A stretch of DNA of 56,154 bases from an uncultured Porphyromonadaceae bacterium (GTDB lineage Bacteria; Bacteroidota; Bacteroidia; Bacteroidales; Muribaculaceae), in the NCBI GenBank assembly GCA_937989585.1, contig CALKRW010000056.1:1-56154 (forward strand), given 5' to 3'. Under the pieces are notes generated by a model that worked only from the letters and a program-made list of their open reading frames with translations, was not told the origin of the DNA and searched no databases. Shown here one piece after another: positions 16,019 through 24,397 of this stretch (positions are counted from its first letter, which is position 1; each line of letters starts with the position of its first letter). The position numbers were made by a program, and so were the translations under genes.

Positions 16019-17284
16019 TTATTCCATATTCAGTGTCTTAGGCTTAAGCACGGACAACTGAAGTATGAGTGCAAGACATAAAGCTCCTGCCATGCATGCG
16101 AAACCCAATCCCATCAAGCCTTTCTCGGCAAGAGATCCAAGCACATTTGTGGCAAGTGCTCCTATGAAAAGACCTGACATGTTCATCATGCCATAGGCTG
16201 TACCTCTCGACCTGTCAGGTACGAACTGACACAGGATAGGCATGTTGTTCGCATCAAAAAGTCCATAACCCAGTCCGAATAGTATGCCGGCGCCGATTGC
16301 CGCCACAAACGTATTTCCGAAACCCATAAGGACAAGTGCCGGAATCATCAGTGAAAGGCCTATGGCGCTGGTATAGATACGTCCTTTCAGATTTACGCGG
16401 GACCATCTATCCGCCAGGGGACCACCGACCATCACACCCACAAAAGATGCGAACGCAATCGTTATGGTGGCTATGGGGCCCGCCACTGACATCTCGACGC
16501 CCAGGCTGTCGGCAAAAAGAGTCGGGAGCCAATTCTTGGTTGCCCATCCGGGGACAGAACTCGATGCGAAGAAGAAAATTATAGTCCAGAAGGCAACACT
16601 CGTCATCAGCATTCCCAGGGATGCCTTGATGGCTTCAAGATTGTTTTTCAGGGAAACACTCAGGGACTCCTTTCTTTCAATTTCCTTTTCGGCCTTGCTT
16701 TCAGAGCGTTTCTCATACAGGAACATGACAAGTACGAATGCATAGGCTATTCCGATAATACCGAACCAATGGAAAGTTGACTGCCATGACAGATGTTCGG
16801 CAACAAAAGCGCCGAATCCGCCGACAGCCTGTCCCATGTAAAGTCCGGTCATGTGGATGCCTATGGCAAGACTGAGTTGTTTGCCTGTAAAGTAATCGGC
16901 TATCAACGAAAGAGCGGCAGGGATATACAGAGCCTCAGAGACTCCCATCAGTGCCCTAAGCCAATAAACCTGGTCATAGGTTGTCGCATAACCCATAAGC
17001 AATGTTACGGTCGACCATACACCCAGCGAGAGGACGATGAGCCATTTACGGTTAACCCGGTCGGCAACTATGCCGGATATAGGACTCATGAAGCCATATA
17101 TCCACATAAAAGCGGCCATGACCTTGCCGAACATCACTTTGCTTTCCAGATCGGAAATATCCAAAGCCATTGCATCGCGCATCGTCGACAGCATCTGCCG
17201 GTCCATGTAGTTTAACAGGGCTACTACCCAAAGGAGCCCCACGACTAACCATGGATACCATTTTTTTAGTCTTATAGAATTCAT
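16019..17284 (-). CDS. MFS transporter (sugar-acid/sialic-acid type)
   Basis: 421 residues, 12 predicted membrane helices. The motifs LLNYMDRQMLSTMRDAM and GIVADRVNRKWLIV (the D-R loop 2-3 signature), and PLADRWSRVNLKGRIY in the second half, match the anion:cation symporter / NanT-like branch of the MFS. In Bacteroides nan loci an MFS carrier imports sialic acid across the inner membrane, and this gene is placed between the surface/lyase block and nagA. Substrate is inferred from context; hexuronate carriers have similar sequences. Confidence 0.8.
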   Translation of the reverse strand: MNSIRLKKWYPWLVVGLLWVVALLNYMDRQMLSTMRDAMALDISDLESKVMFGKVMAAFMWIYGFMSPISGIVADRVNRKWLIVLSLGVWSTVTLLMGYATTYDQVYWLRALMGVSEALYIPAALSLIADYFTGKQLSLAIGIHMTGLYMGQAVGGFGAFVAEHLSWQSTFHWFGIIGIAYAFVLVMFLYEKRSESKAEKEIERKESLSVSLKNNLEAIKASLGMLMTSVAFWTIIFFFASSSVPGWATKNWLPTLFADSLGVEMSVAGPIATITIAFASFVGVMVGGPLADRWSRVNLKGRIYTSAIGLSLMIPALVLMGFGNTFVAAIGAGILFGLGYGLFDANNMPILCQFVPDRSRGTAYGMMNMSGLFIGALATNVLGSLAEKGLMGLGFACMAGALCLALILQLSVLKPKTLNME

Positions 17285-17295
17285 GATATCATGCT

Positions 17296-17327
17296 TTAGT
17301 TAGTAATAAAATTAGTTAGTAATAAAA
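17296..17327. repeat. Tandem 16-bp direct repeat in the MFS gene leader
   Basis: TTAGTTAGTAATAAAA occurs twice, back to back (17296-17311, 17312-17327), 12 bp upstream of the MFS start on the minus strand. It overlaps the region after the terminator hairpin and may supply its T-rich tail, or act as a regulatory duplication. Confidence 0.6.
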
Positions 17328-17329
17328 GT

Positions 17330-17359
17330 GGTGTGCCGCAATGTGCCTTGCGGCACACC
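17330..17359 (-). terminator. Strong hairpin downstream of the PKD/PQQ lipoprotein gene
   Basis: 12-bp perfect stem (17330-17341 with 17348-17359), 6-nt loop, followed on the minus strand by ACTTTTATTACT. This is a likely Rho-independent terminator or partial attenuator dividing the upstream surface/lyase genes from the MFS-nagA-kinase genes. Confidence 0.75.
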
Positions 17360-17413
17360 CTCAATCACATTTGAGATTTGAACCAACCTATGAGAAATTA
17401 TACCAACATAGCA

Positions 17414-19234
17414 TTATTTCTGGAGACCTGTGCGGCATGGATTCTGACCACGCATTGCCCAGGGTGCATTTACATTGAATGATGTGGCTTTCGAGGTCAC
17501 GCATACAACTGTGGGAGAGCCATCTTTCTGAACTGTCACATACAGTCGGCCGGTGGCGTCCATGACAGGAGCAGAAATACATGACTGTCCGAGTTGTGCT
17601 TCGGAAAGGAGCGTACCGTCCGGTTTCACCACATAGTAGTTTGCGCCAGCGTCTACGACATGGATATAGCCACGATTATCAATCACCGGCGATGTCTGGA
17701 CATTGCCCTTTGTCGCGAATGTCCATTTCAGGCTGCCATCCTTGTTGAGGGCGATGAGACCCTCAGAGGGTGCCATGCCGCCGTTTGAATAGACAGTACC
17801 GTCTTCCGCGATGACAACACCTCCGTCAGGAATCGCGCCTGCGGTGGTATGAATCCACTTGACCGATCCGGCAGGAGTGAAGGCTATGATCTGGCCGCCG
17901 GCGCCTGCGTCAGTGACATAATAAACCGTGCCGTCAGCATCGATTGCAGCCTGTGCACTTCTCAACGCTCCGGTGAAGGCATCCGAGGCACCGCCAAAAT
18001 CGGTGTTGTACTTCCAGAGCGGCGTGCCGGAATTGATATCAAGGGCAAAGAAACCGTTCGCGCCGTTAGCCGCGCCATATGTCACACCTGATTTTGAGAC
18101 AGTCATACCGGCGGTTACACCAAGTTTATCGGTTGCAAATACGGTCGACTCTCCGGTCGGCGTGAACTTCCATACCTCGCTGCCGCGGGTCGCCACGATA
18201 ATATTTCCGGAGGCATCGATGGCAGGGGTAATCGCATAAAGGTTTGTACCGCTGGCTCCGCCTTTCTTAGCCCACTTCAATGATCCGTTGGGATTGACTG
18301 CAATCACATAGACGCCTCTCTCTTTTGATGTCGACTGCAAGTCACGGACAATCATATAGACAGTCCCGTCTGCACCTACGGAAGGTGAACTGAAAACGTC
18401 CTTTGCCTGAGCGGTCGGCGAAGTCCCCGACATGGCTACACTGAGATCTAACGTCCACTTGACCTGACCATCCGCAGCATTAAAGGCGAACAGCGCGGCC
18501 AGATCGCTCCCGGCAAGGCTTCTGAGCATATAGACCGTCGAGCCGTCAGGCGAAATTGCGGGAGAAGAACCGCCTTTCACCGCTCCGCCAAGAAGAGCAG
18601 TCCACTGAGTGGCGATTATCTGTGACGGGTCTTGTATGTTTACACTTTTTGTAACGCTGGTTGTCAGGCCGTATGAGTCGGTTACAGTAAGTTTGACAGG
18701 ATAAGAACCGGCCTTGTCGTAGCGGAATGTCGGATTCTGGTCATCGGAAGTCGAACGGTTTTCATCCGCGAACTCCCATTTCCAGCCGGTAATGACAGTT
18801 GCCCCCTTGGTGGTCGAAGCATCGATGAATCTGACTTCATCTCCGAGGAAATATTCCTCTTTATCCAACGTAAAGTCCGCCTTTGTAGGATTGACAATAC
18901 GGATGGTACGGGTAGAGGTCGTCTTGAGATTATTCGAGTCAACGACTGTGAGTCTGACGGTGAATGAGCCGTCTTTCTTATATGTGAATGTTGGTGACTG
19001 CTCAGTGGAAGTAGAGCCTTCAGGGTCACCGAACTCCCAAAGATAAGATTTGATGTTAGTCCCTTTGGTCGGGATAGTATTGTCGGTGAAGGTAATAGCC
19101 TCGCCGACTTCGTATTCATCTGCTCCCTGAGCAATTTCGGACTTGGCCGCAGTGTTATAGAAGACATGATCTTCCGCGCACGAGCCTGCCAATAGAGCCA
19201 CGCCGAAAATGAGTGCTGATATTTTAGTTTTCAT
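17414..19234 (-). CDS. Surface lipoprotein with two PKD domains and a PQQ-like propeller
   Basis: 606 residues. The lipobox LLAGSC ends at Cys19. PKD domain 1 is about 37-115 (SYLWEFGDPEGS, FTYKKDGSFTVRLTVVD) and PKD 2 about 117-200 (GWKWEFADENRS, FRYDKAGSYPVKLTVTD). From ~200 to the end there are repeated PQQ-like blades (GSLKW, DGTVY and 'A-DA-G-I' units). It lies downstream of the beta-propeller genes, in the position where SusE/F or SGBP glycan-binding lipoproteins are usually found. It is probably surface-exposed and binds glycan or protein; no enzyme motif is visible. Confidence 0.75.
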   Translation of the reverse strand: MKTKISALIFGVALLAGSCAEDHVFYNTAAKSEIAQGADEYEVGEAITFTDNTIPTKGTNIKSYLWEFGDPEGSTSTEQSPTFTYKKDGSFTVRLTVVDSNNLKTTSTRTIRIVNPTKADFTLDKEEYFLGDEVRFIDASTTKGATVITGWKWEFADENRSTSDDQNPTFRYDKAGSYPVKLTVTDSYGLTTSVTKSVNIQDPSQIIATQWTALLGGAVKGGSSPAISPDGSTVYMLRSLAGSDLAALFAFNAADGQVKWTLDLSVAMSGTSPTAQAKDVFSSPSVGADGTVYMIVRDLQSTSKERGVYVIAVNPNGSLKWAKKGGASGTNLYAITPAIDASGNIIVATRGSEVWKFTPTGESTVFATDKLGVTAGMTVSKSGVTYGAANGANGFFALDINSGTPLWKYNTDFGGASDAFTGALRSAQAAIDADGTVYYVTDAGAGGQIIAFTPAGSVKWIHTTAGAIPDGGVVIAEDGTVYSNGGMAPSEGLIALNKDGSLKWTFATKGNVQTSPVIDNRGYIHVVDAGANYYVVKPDGTLLSEAQLGQSCISAPVMDATGRLYVTVQKDGSPTVVCVTSKATSFNVNAPWAMRGQNPCRTGLQK

Positions 19235-19252
19235 GATTGGTATTAATTATAA

Positions 19253-20980
19253 TTATTTAATGTCTTGCCCGGACTGATGTAAGCCCGGACCGCCTCCGGC
19301 TGTATACCCTCGGCTCTCACCTGTATTTGCATCTGATATCCAGAATGCATATAAATCTCCGTCGTTGAGATAAAACTTGATTCTGACTGTCGTTTTATCC
19401 AAAGATTCCAAAGTTTTGTTTCCTTTCCACATGACCGCATGTCTGGTATTGTCACCGGTGACTTTAACACAGTCATTCTTTGTGAAACCTTCGATTGCCT
19501 TTCCGTTCCTGTCCTGGATTTCAACAAGCATATCACCTTTTACATCGGCATTCACGAAGAGGTATTTCCCGGCGAACCTCAGCGGTTCGGTCTGGAGTTC
19601 GCCTATCCCACTCATGGAGGCAAATCCGTCTCGTCGCAATGTGGCCAGACCGGTTGTCACGATTTCACTGCCATTGACAAGTTTTCTGCCACTCAGGTAG
19701 AAATACAGCTTGTCGTTAACAATGATTGGACTTCCGACTGCAGACTGTAGGTTCGCGTTATTCCATGCAGCGGGATTCTCGTCCACTGCAAGGAACGGAT
19801 TCATGTCTTCTCTCAACCAGGAATAGCCGTCACGCGAGTAGCCGAGCATAATCTGGTTTCTTTTTATGACACCGTCCCTGGCGCAGACATCGTTCTCAGG
19901 ACCCTGCCAGACCGAAAAAAGGCCCAGCATGATGCTTTCGTATGCAATAGCATCCTGATTGTATATGCCGGGGGCGCCGTCATTGTTGTTGTAGTAAGGA
20001 TGCTTCTGTTCATTCGGCCATGGACCGAACCAGAAATTCTTTAAATCCGCCTTGGCCGCTTTATTTCCGGCGACAGGATCCTTGTGTTCCATATAGTCTC
20101 GTCCACGGACAGTATATGGGTCTCCACTGTGGACTCGTACATTGTGCCGCATAGACCATACCCATACATCCCTGAAAGGATTCTTATAAACAGTGGAACG
20201 GTCAGCGACTGAACCGGATGGCGTAGCATTGTCACGCCAAGCCTTTCCGTCCGATGAAGTGAGGTAATGGTAAGCCCATTTTCCGGCACCACCGGAGACT
20301 TCAAACATTTTGTAACGAGCGGAAGCATTGGTTTCCTGCTTGTCAATCCACACAGTCGAAGCATCCCTTACGGAACCACGACGGACGATATTTGTTCCAC
20401 TCACAACATTAAGCGATGGCTTGGTCCAGTTGATGCCGTCTGCCGATTCGGCATAGCATGTGATACCGGCGCCGGAAGTCGCATAAGTCCCTCCACCGGC
20501 CATATACCACATCTTAAACTTACCGTCTGTCTCATCGTACCATACGCCGTCACTGAAAGGAGCGGCGAAACCACCTTTAGCACCCTGTTTTTCCCATGCC
20601 TGATCGGGAACCAAGACGGGATTGGCAGCGCTATATTCAGGATAGTGGAATTTACGGTTAAGATCTGTAGCGGCAATAAGGAAATTGTCGACAAATAATT
20701 GCCTGCCTATATCCACTCTTATAACCTCAGGCTTTGACAAAAGATAGAACGGAGTCATGCCAGTACGGATCTCATTAACATAATTACGTTGTGGTGGCCA
20801 TTGAGCCGGAAGAACAATTCCGTTGTATATGGCATTGGGGTCTATGGGATCATCCGGAGGATTCGGAGTTGGAGTCGGCGTTGGCTCTGGATCAGGATTA
20901 GGTGCCGGGTCATCTCCACCACAAGATGAAGACAAAAGCATCGTACCTATTGTCAGAAATATAATCGCAATTTTTTTCAT
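19253..20980 (-). CDS. Beta-propeller lipoprotein, paralogue 2 of the sialic-acid locus
   Basis: 575 residues. A lipoprotein signal peptide ends in SSSC at Cys20, followed by a Pro/Asp/Glu/Thr linker (residues ~24-48, PEPTPTPTPNPP) that would space it from the membrane. The body follows: IYNGIVLPAQWPP, RQLFVDNFLIAATDL, then blades with YAESADGINW, SSDGKAW and YSRDGYSW, LRRDGFAS, and the end GYTAGGGPGL. The 'RQLFVDNFLI' family is common in Bacteroidetes and Planctomycetes, with a GH43/GH32-like five-bladed fold and no assigned activity. It is 7 bp from paralogue 1 on the same transcript. Its linker suggests surface display. Confidence 0.7.
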   Translation of the reverse strand: MKKIAIIFLTIGTMLLSSSCGGDDPAPNPDPEPTPTPTPNPPDDPIDPNAIYNGIVLPAQWPPQRNYVNEIRTGMTPFYLLSKPEVIRVDIGRQLFVDNFLIAATDLNRKFHYPEYSAANPVLVPDQAWEKQGAKGGFAAPFSDGVWYDETDGKFKMWYMAGGGTYATSGAGITCYAESADGINWTKPSLNVVSGTNIVRRGSVRDASTVWIDKQETNASARYKMFEVSGGAGKWAYHYLTSSDGKAWRDNATPSGSVADRSTVYKNPFRDVWVWSMRHNVRVHSGDPYTVRGRDYMEHKDPVAGNKAAKADLKNFWFGPWPNEQKHPYYNNNDGAPGIYNQDAIAYESIMLGLFSVWQGPENDVCARDGVIKRNQIMLGYSRDGYSWLREDMNPFLAVDENPAAWNNANLQSAVGSPIIVNDKLYFYLSGRKLVNGSEIVTTGLATLRRDGFASMSGIGELQTEPLRFAGKYLFVNADVKGDMLVEIQDRNGKAIEGFTKNDCVKVTGDNTRHAVMWKGNKTLESLDKTTVRIKFYLNDGDLYAFWISDANTGESRGYTAGGGPGLHQSGQDIK

Positions 20981-20987
20981 GGTCTCG

Positions 20988-22685
20988 TTAATTTGGAGTA
21001 TCTATACCTGTTGCAGAAAGGCCCGGACCTCCTCCGGCAGTGTATCCGCGGCTTTCTCCCGATCCCCATGGCGAGATCCAGAAGGAATAGAGGTCGCCGT
21101 CTTTAAGATAAAACTTCAATCTGATTGGTTCGTGCGAAAGTTGGGATAAGTCTTTATTATTTTTCCACGTTATCATTGACTTCGTGGAATCAGATTTCTT
21201 CATGCCCAGACAATCCTTTCTTGTATAACCTTCGATGGGATTGCCGTCAGCATCCAATACCTCCACAAGTAACTGTGATTTTTTATTTCTGACATCTGCA
21301 TTGACGAAAAGATACTTGCCGTCGAAAGATATCGGTTCGGTAGTCAGTGAGCCTTCTTCCTTGCCGGCTTTCATTGACACGAAGCCGTCCCGACGGAGTT
21401 TTGCGAGGCCAGTCGATGTAAAACTGTCCCACATGATGTCGTTTAGCCTTCGGCCACTGCAGTAGAAATAGAGCGAATCACCGACAATCAGGGGGACGCC
21501 GCCAATAGACTGCATGTTTCCCCAGTTCCATGCTCCATCTGTGGTGTCATTCGCCATAAACGGCACGTGTGATGGACGTGAGAAGTGGAATCCGTCGCGG
21601 GAATATCCTAAACAGATCTCATTGCGCTTCTGTATGCCTAACTCTCCGCAGACATTGTTTTCAGGACCCTGCCATACTGCATACTGTCCGAGCATGATAC
21701 TTTCGTACGGAATGCAATCGAAATTATATATACCGGGGTTGACAGCGGGGAAGTTCGGATGACGGGGTTCCTTGTCATCAGGTGTAAACCAGAAAACGAC
21801 ATTCTTGTCAGGTATGCCCTTGCGCACGCGATGGGCCATGGATACCGCGGTTTCCGGGTCTTTTGACTCTAAATAGCTTCTCGAACGGGACGAGACCTTG
21901 GTTCCGTAGCGCATTGACAGACACCAGACATCACGGAACGGGTTATAGAATACAGACGAGCGGTCGTATAAGTCTCCTGACTGTGCGACGCCATCGCTCC
22001 AGTGAATGCCATCAGGCGAATACTTGAGAATAAACTGCCAGCGTCTGTCGGTCGGACGACGCTCAACATTGAACATTTTATATCTCTTGTTTGGGTCGGA
22101 TTCTTTTCTGTCAAGCCAGATTGTGGCCGCGTCACGGTTTGCGGTATCAACAAGACAGGTCCCCTTGACAAGATCCAGGTCAGGCTTCACCCAGTTTATG
22201 CCATCCTCTGACTCTGCATAACCTGTATAGAATGTCTGTTTATCCTGTTTATGTATCGAACCGGCACCGGCAAGATACCACATCTTGAACTTGCCGTCCT
22301 TTTCATCATACCAGATGCCATCGCTGAACGGTGCGGCATAAGGAGCGCCCTCGGTGGTCTTTTCCCAGTCGGCTGTCGGTTCAAGCACAGGATTGCCCGA
22401 ATAGAATTCAGGAGTATGGTACACAGGTGTCAGGTCAGTTTCCGCTATAAGGAAATTGTCTACAAACAACTGACGGCCGACATTTACCGGTATCACCGCC
22501 GGTTTATTTATAAGATACGGCACAGGCATTTCGGTGGCTTTTGCCGGTTCCTTATATCGGGGAGGCCATTCTACCGGTAACTGGATGCCATTGTATAGGA
22601 TCTCACCGGAAGAATTGCCCGAGCCGCCGGCTAAAGCGGCAAGGGCGATTCCGATAAGCGATCCTGTAAGGATTGATCGTTTCAT
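20988..22685 (-). CDS. Beta-propeller exported protein, paralogue 1 of the sialic-acid locus
   Basis: 565 residues. The signal peptide (MKRSILTGSLIGIALAALA) has no lipobox cysteine, unlike paralogue 2, so it is probably periplasmic. It shares LYNGIQLPVEWPP, RQLFVDNFLIAETDL, YAESEDGINW, YSPDGIHW, YSRDGFHF, LRRDGFVS and GYTAGGGPGL with its paralogues. The core propeller is about residues 70-470, followed by a beta-sandwich with FVNADV and VEVLDADGNPIEGYT. It starts 2 bp after SusD, strongly linking it to the transport complex. Function unknown; candidate glycosidase. Confidence 0.7.
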   Translation of the reverse strand: MKRSILTGSLIGIALAALAGGSGNSSGEILYNGIQLPVEWPPRYKEPAKATEMPVPYLINKPAVIPVNVGRQLFVDNFLIAETDLTPVYHTPEFYSGNPVLEPTADWEKTTEGAPYAAPFSDGIWYDEKDGKFKMWYLAGAGSIHKQDKQTFYTGYAESEDGINWVKPDLDLVKGTCLVDTANRDAATIWLDRKESDPNKRYKMFNVERRPTDRRWQFILKYSPDGIHWSDGVAQSGDLYDRSSVFYNPFRDVWCLSMRYGTKVSSRSRSYLESKDPETAVSMAHRVRKGIPDKNVVFWFTPDDKEPRHPNFPAVNPGIYNFDCIPYESIMLGQYAVWQGPENNVCGELGIQKRNEICLGYSRDGFHFSRPSHVPFMANDTTDGAWNWGNMQSIGGVPLIVGDSLYFYCSGRRLNDIMWDSFTSTGLAKLRRDGFVSMKAGKEEGSLTTEPISFDGKYLFVNADVRNKKSQLLVEVLDADGNPIEGYTRKDCLGMKKSDSTKSMITWKNNKDLSQLSHEPIRLKFYLKDGDLYSFWISPWGSGESRGYTAGGGPGLSATGIDTPN

Positions 22686-22687
22686 AA

Positions 22688-24385
22688 TTAATATCCGGGA
22701 TTCTGTTTTGCTTTGGGATTAGATTCAATTTCTGAAATGGGGATGGGCAACCATTCATGTTTGTTCTCGGTGAAACCCTCGTAATCAGTCTCGGAAATAA
22801 GACGTTTGAAATTCGGGTCCACTCTTTCAAGTTCGTGGAATCTTTCGGCCAGATCACCCCAGCGTAGGAGATCATAGAATCGATGACCTTCAAGTGCGAA
22901 TTCCAGGGCTCGCTCGTTCTTGATGATATCGAGTGTCAGACCGCTGACATCAGGCATGTTGGCACGGGCGCGGACCATATTGAAAGCATCTGTGGCCGAA
23001 ATGGATCCCTGTTTGCCTCCGCTGACAACCGATTCTGCATACATCAGCAGCACATCAGCATAGCGGATATAACGCCAGTTGACTCCATGAGCACGAGGCT
23101 GGTTATAGATATACTCTTTTACACCGCCACCGACACCAGTGATTGACTGCGGATTATTATTTCTCATCGGCATTGACAGATCCATGCCTTTCAGGAAGGC
23201 TGCCTTGTAAACGTGTGTGCGTGTATTGGCGACGGTGGTGAAATCGCCTGCCGGATACATGTCCTCGAAATGGTAGCCGCCGGGGCCTGTCAGACGCTGG
23301 CCGGGACGAAGCTTAATCTTGGGATCAAGATCGTTAAAGAACATTGTGGAGAACATTCGGATATCCGTATATCCGTCCTTGTCAATGCTGTTTGCGAATG
23401 CGTCGTAAAGCCAGTCGTGTACCACACCCTCATATCCGACACCGGTACCAGGCAGCATTATGCCACGGGTATCGAATGCCAGTCCTGATGTTGCGGTACC
23501 GGGATTAAACGCGGCATTTTCCACATCGCCGAGGAATTGCAGTTCGAGAATAGATTCATTGTTGTTTTCATGAGCGACATCAAAGTTGTGACCATACTCG
23601 ACAAGCGAGTACGTCCCGTATGTACCTTTGATAATCTCATCGAATTCATTTGCGGCCTCATCATAATATGTCTGCTTGCTTGTGCCATAGAGAGGCTCAA
23701 TGCCGCTACGATACAAATATGCCTTTCCTCTGAGAGCGGCGGCAGATGCTGCGGTTACTCGGCCCAACTGGTCTCCTTTCCAATAGCCTTTGTCTGGAAG
23801 ATTCTCTTTTGCCGCCTTAAGGTCTTCTATGATCGCATCCCAGACTTCGTCGGGGGCCGAAAGTTCACGGACATAGTCCTGCATTCCATGTGGAGCATGT
23901 TTTATCAGGGCGACATTGCGATAGTTAGTCAGAAGATAGAAATGTGCGAATGCTCTCCAGAAGTACGCCTCTCCGAGATAGGCTTTCTTCAATTCCTGAT
24001 CATAGAACTCTACTCCGTCAATATTCTCTATGACATAAGTTGCCTGCGAGGCGGTAGAGTACAGCAGACCGAAAGGCTGCATTATAGTATAATAACTGGA
24101 ATTGAGCGATGAGCCATACATACCAGGCTTACCGTAGTCCGAATTCGACGAGGCCTCGTCCGAACGAATTATCATGGTCTTGGAGGCCGACGCACCAAAA
24201 CTGCGCTGGGTCTGTATGTAGCCATAGCATGTCATTATTGCTTCATTAACCGCGGCCGGTGTTTTGAAGTAAGGACCCATGCTAGGCTGTTGGGGATTTA
24301 CGGCAAGATCTTCGAACACATCGTCACATGCCGTTACCCCGAACGCTAATACAGATATTGCTAAATATTTAATGACTGATTTCAT
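22688..24385 (-). CDS. SusD-like outer-membrane glycan-binding lipoprotein
   Basis: 565 residues, lipobox FGVTAC with Cys20 followed by DD. The family's RagB/SusD helical (TPR-like) core is visible: EAYFWRAFAHFYLLTNYRNVALI, then ISATDAFNMVRARANMPDV, ERALEFALEGHRFYDLLRWG, and the C-terminal HEWLPIPISEIESNP. It sits on the extracellular face and feeds oligosaccharide to the SusC pore. It is 12 bp downstream of SusC. Confidence 0.94.
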   Translation of the reverse strand: MKSVIKYLAISVLAFGVTACDDVFEDLAVNPQQPSMGPYFKTPAAVNEAIMTCYGYIQTQRSFGASASKTMIIRSDEASSNSDYGKPGMYGSSLNSSYYTIMQPFGLLYSTASQATYVIENIDGVEFYDQELKKAYLGEAYFWRAFAHFYLLTNYRNVALIKHAPHGMQDYVRELSAPDEVWDAIIEDLKAAKENLPDKGYWKGDQLGRVTAASAAALRGKAYLYRSGIEPLYGTSKQTYYDEAANEFDEIIKGTYGTYSLVEYGHNFDVAHENNNESILELQFLGDVENAAFNPGTATSGLAFDTRGIMLPGTGVGYEGVVHDWLYDAFANSIDKDGYTDIRMFSTMFFNDLDPKIKLRPGQRLTGPGGYHFEDMYPAGDFTTVANTRTHVYKAAFLKGMDLSMPMRNNNPQSITGVGGGVKEYIYNQPRAHGVNWRYIRYADVLLMYAESVVSGGKQGSISATDAFNMVRARANMPDVSGLTLDIIKNERALEFALEGHRFYDLLRWGDLAERFHELERVDPNFKRLISETDYEGFTENKHEWLPIPISEIESNPKAKQNPGY

Positions 24386-24397
24386 GGTGTTTTAGGA

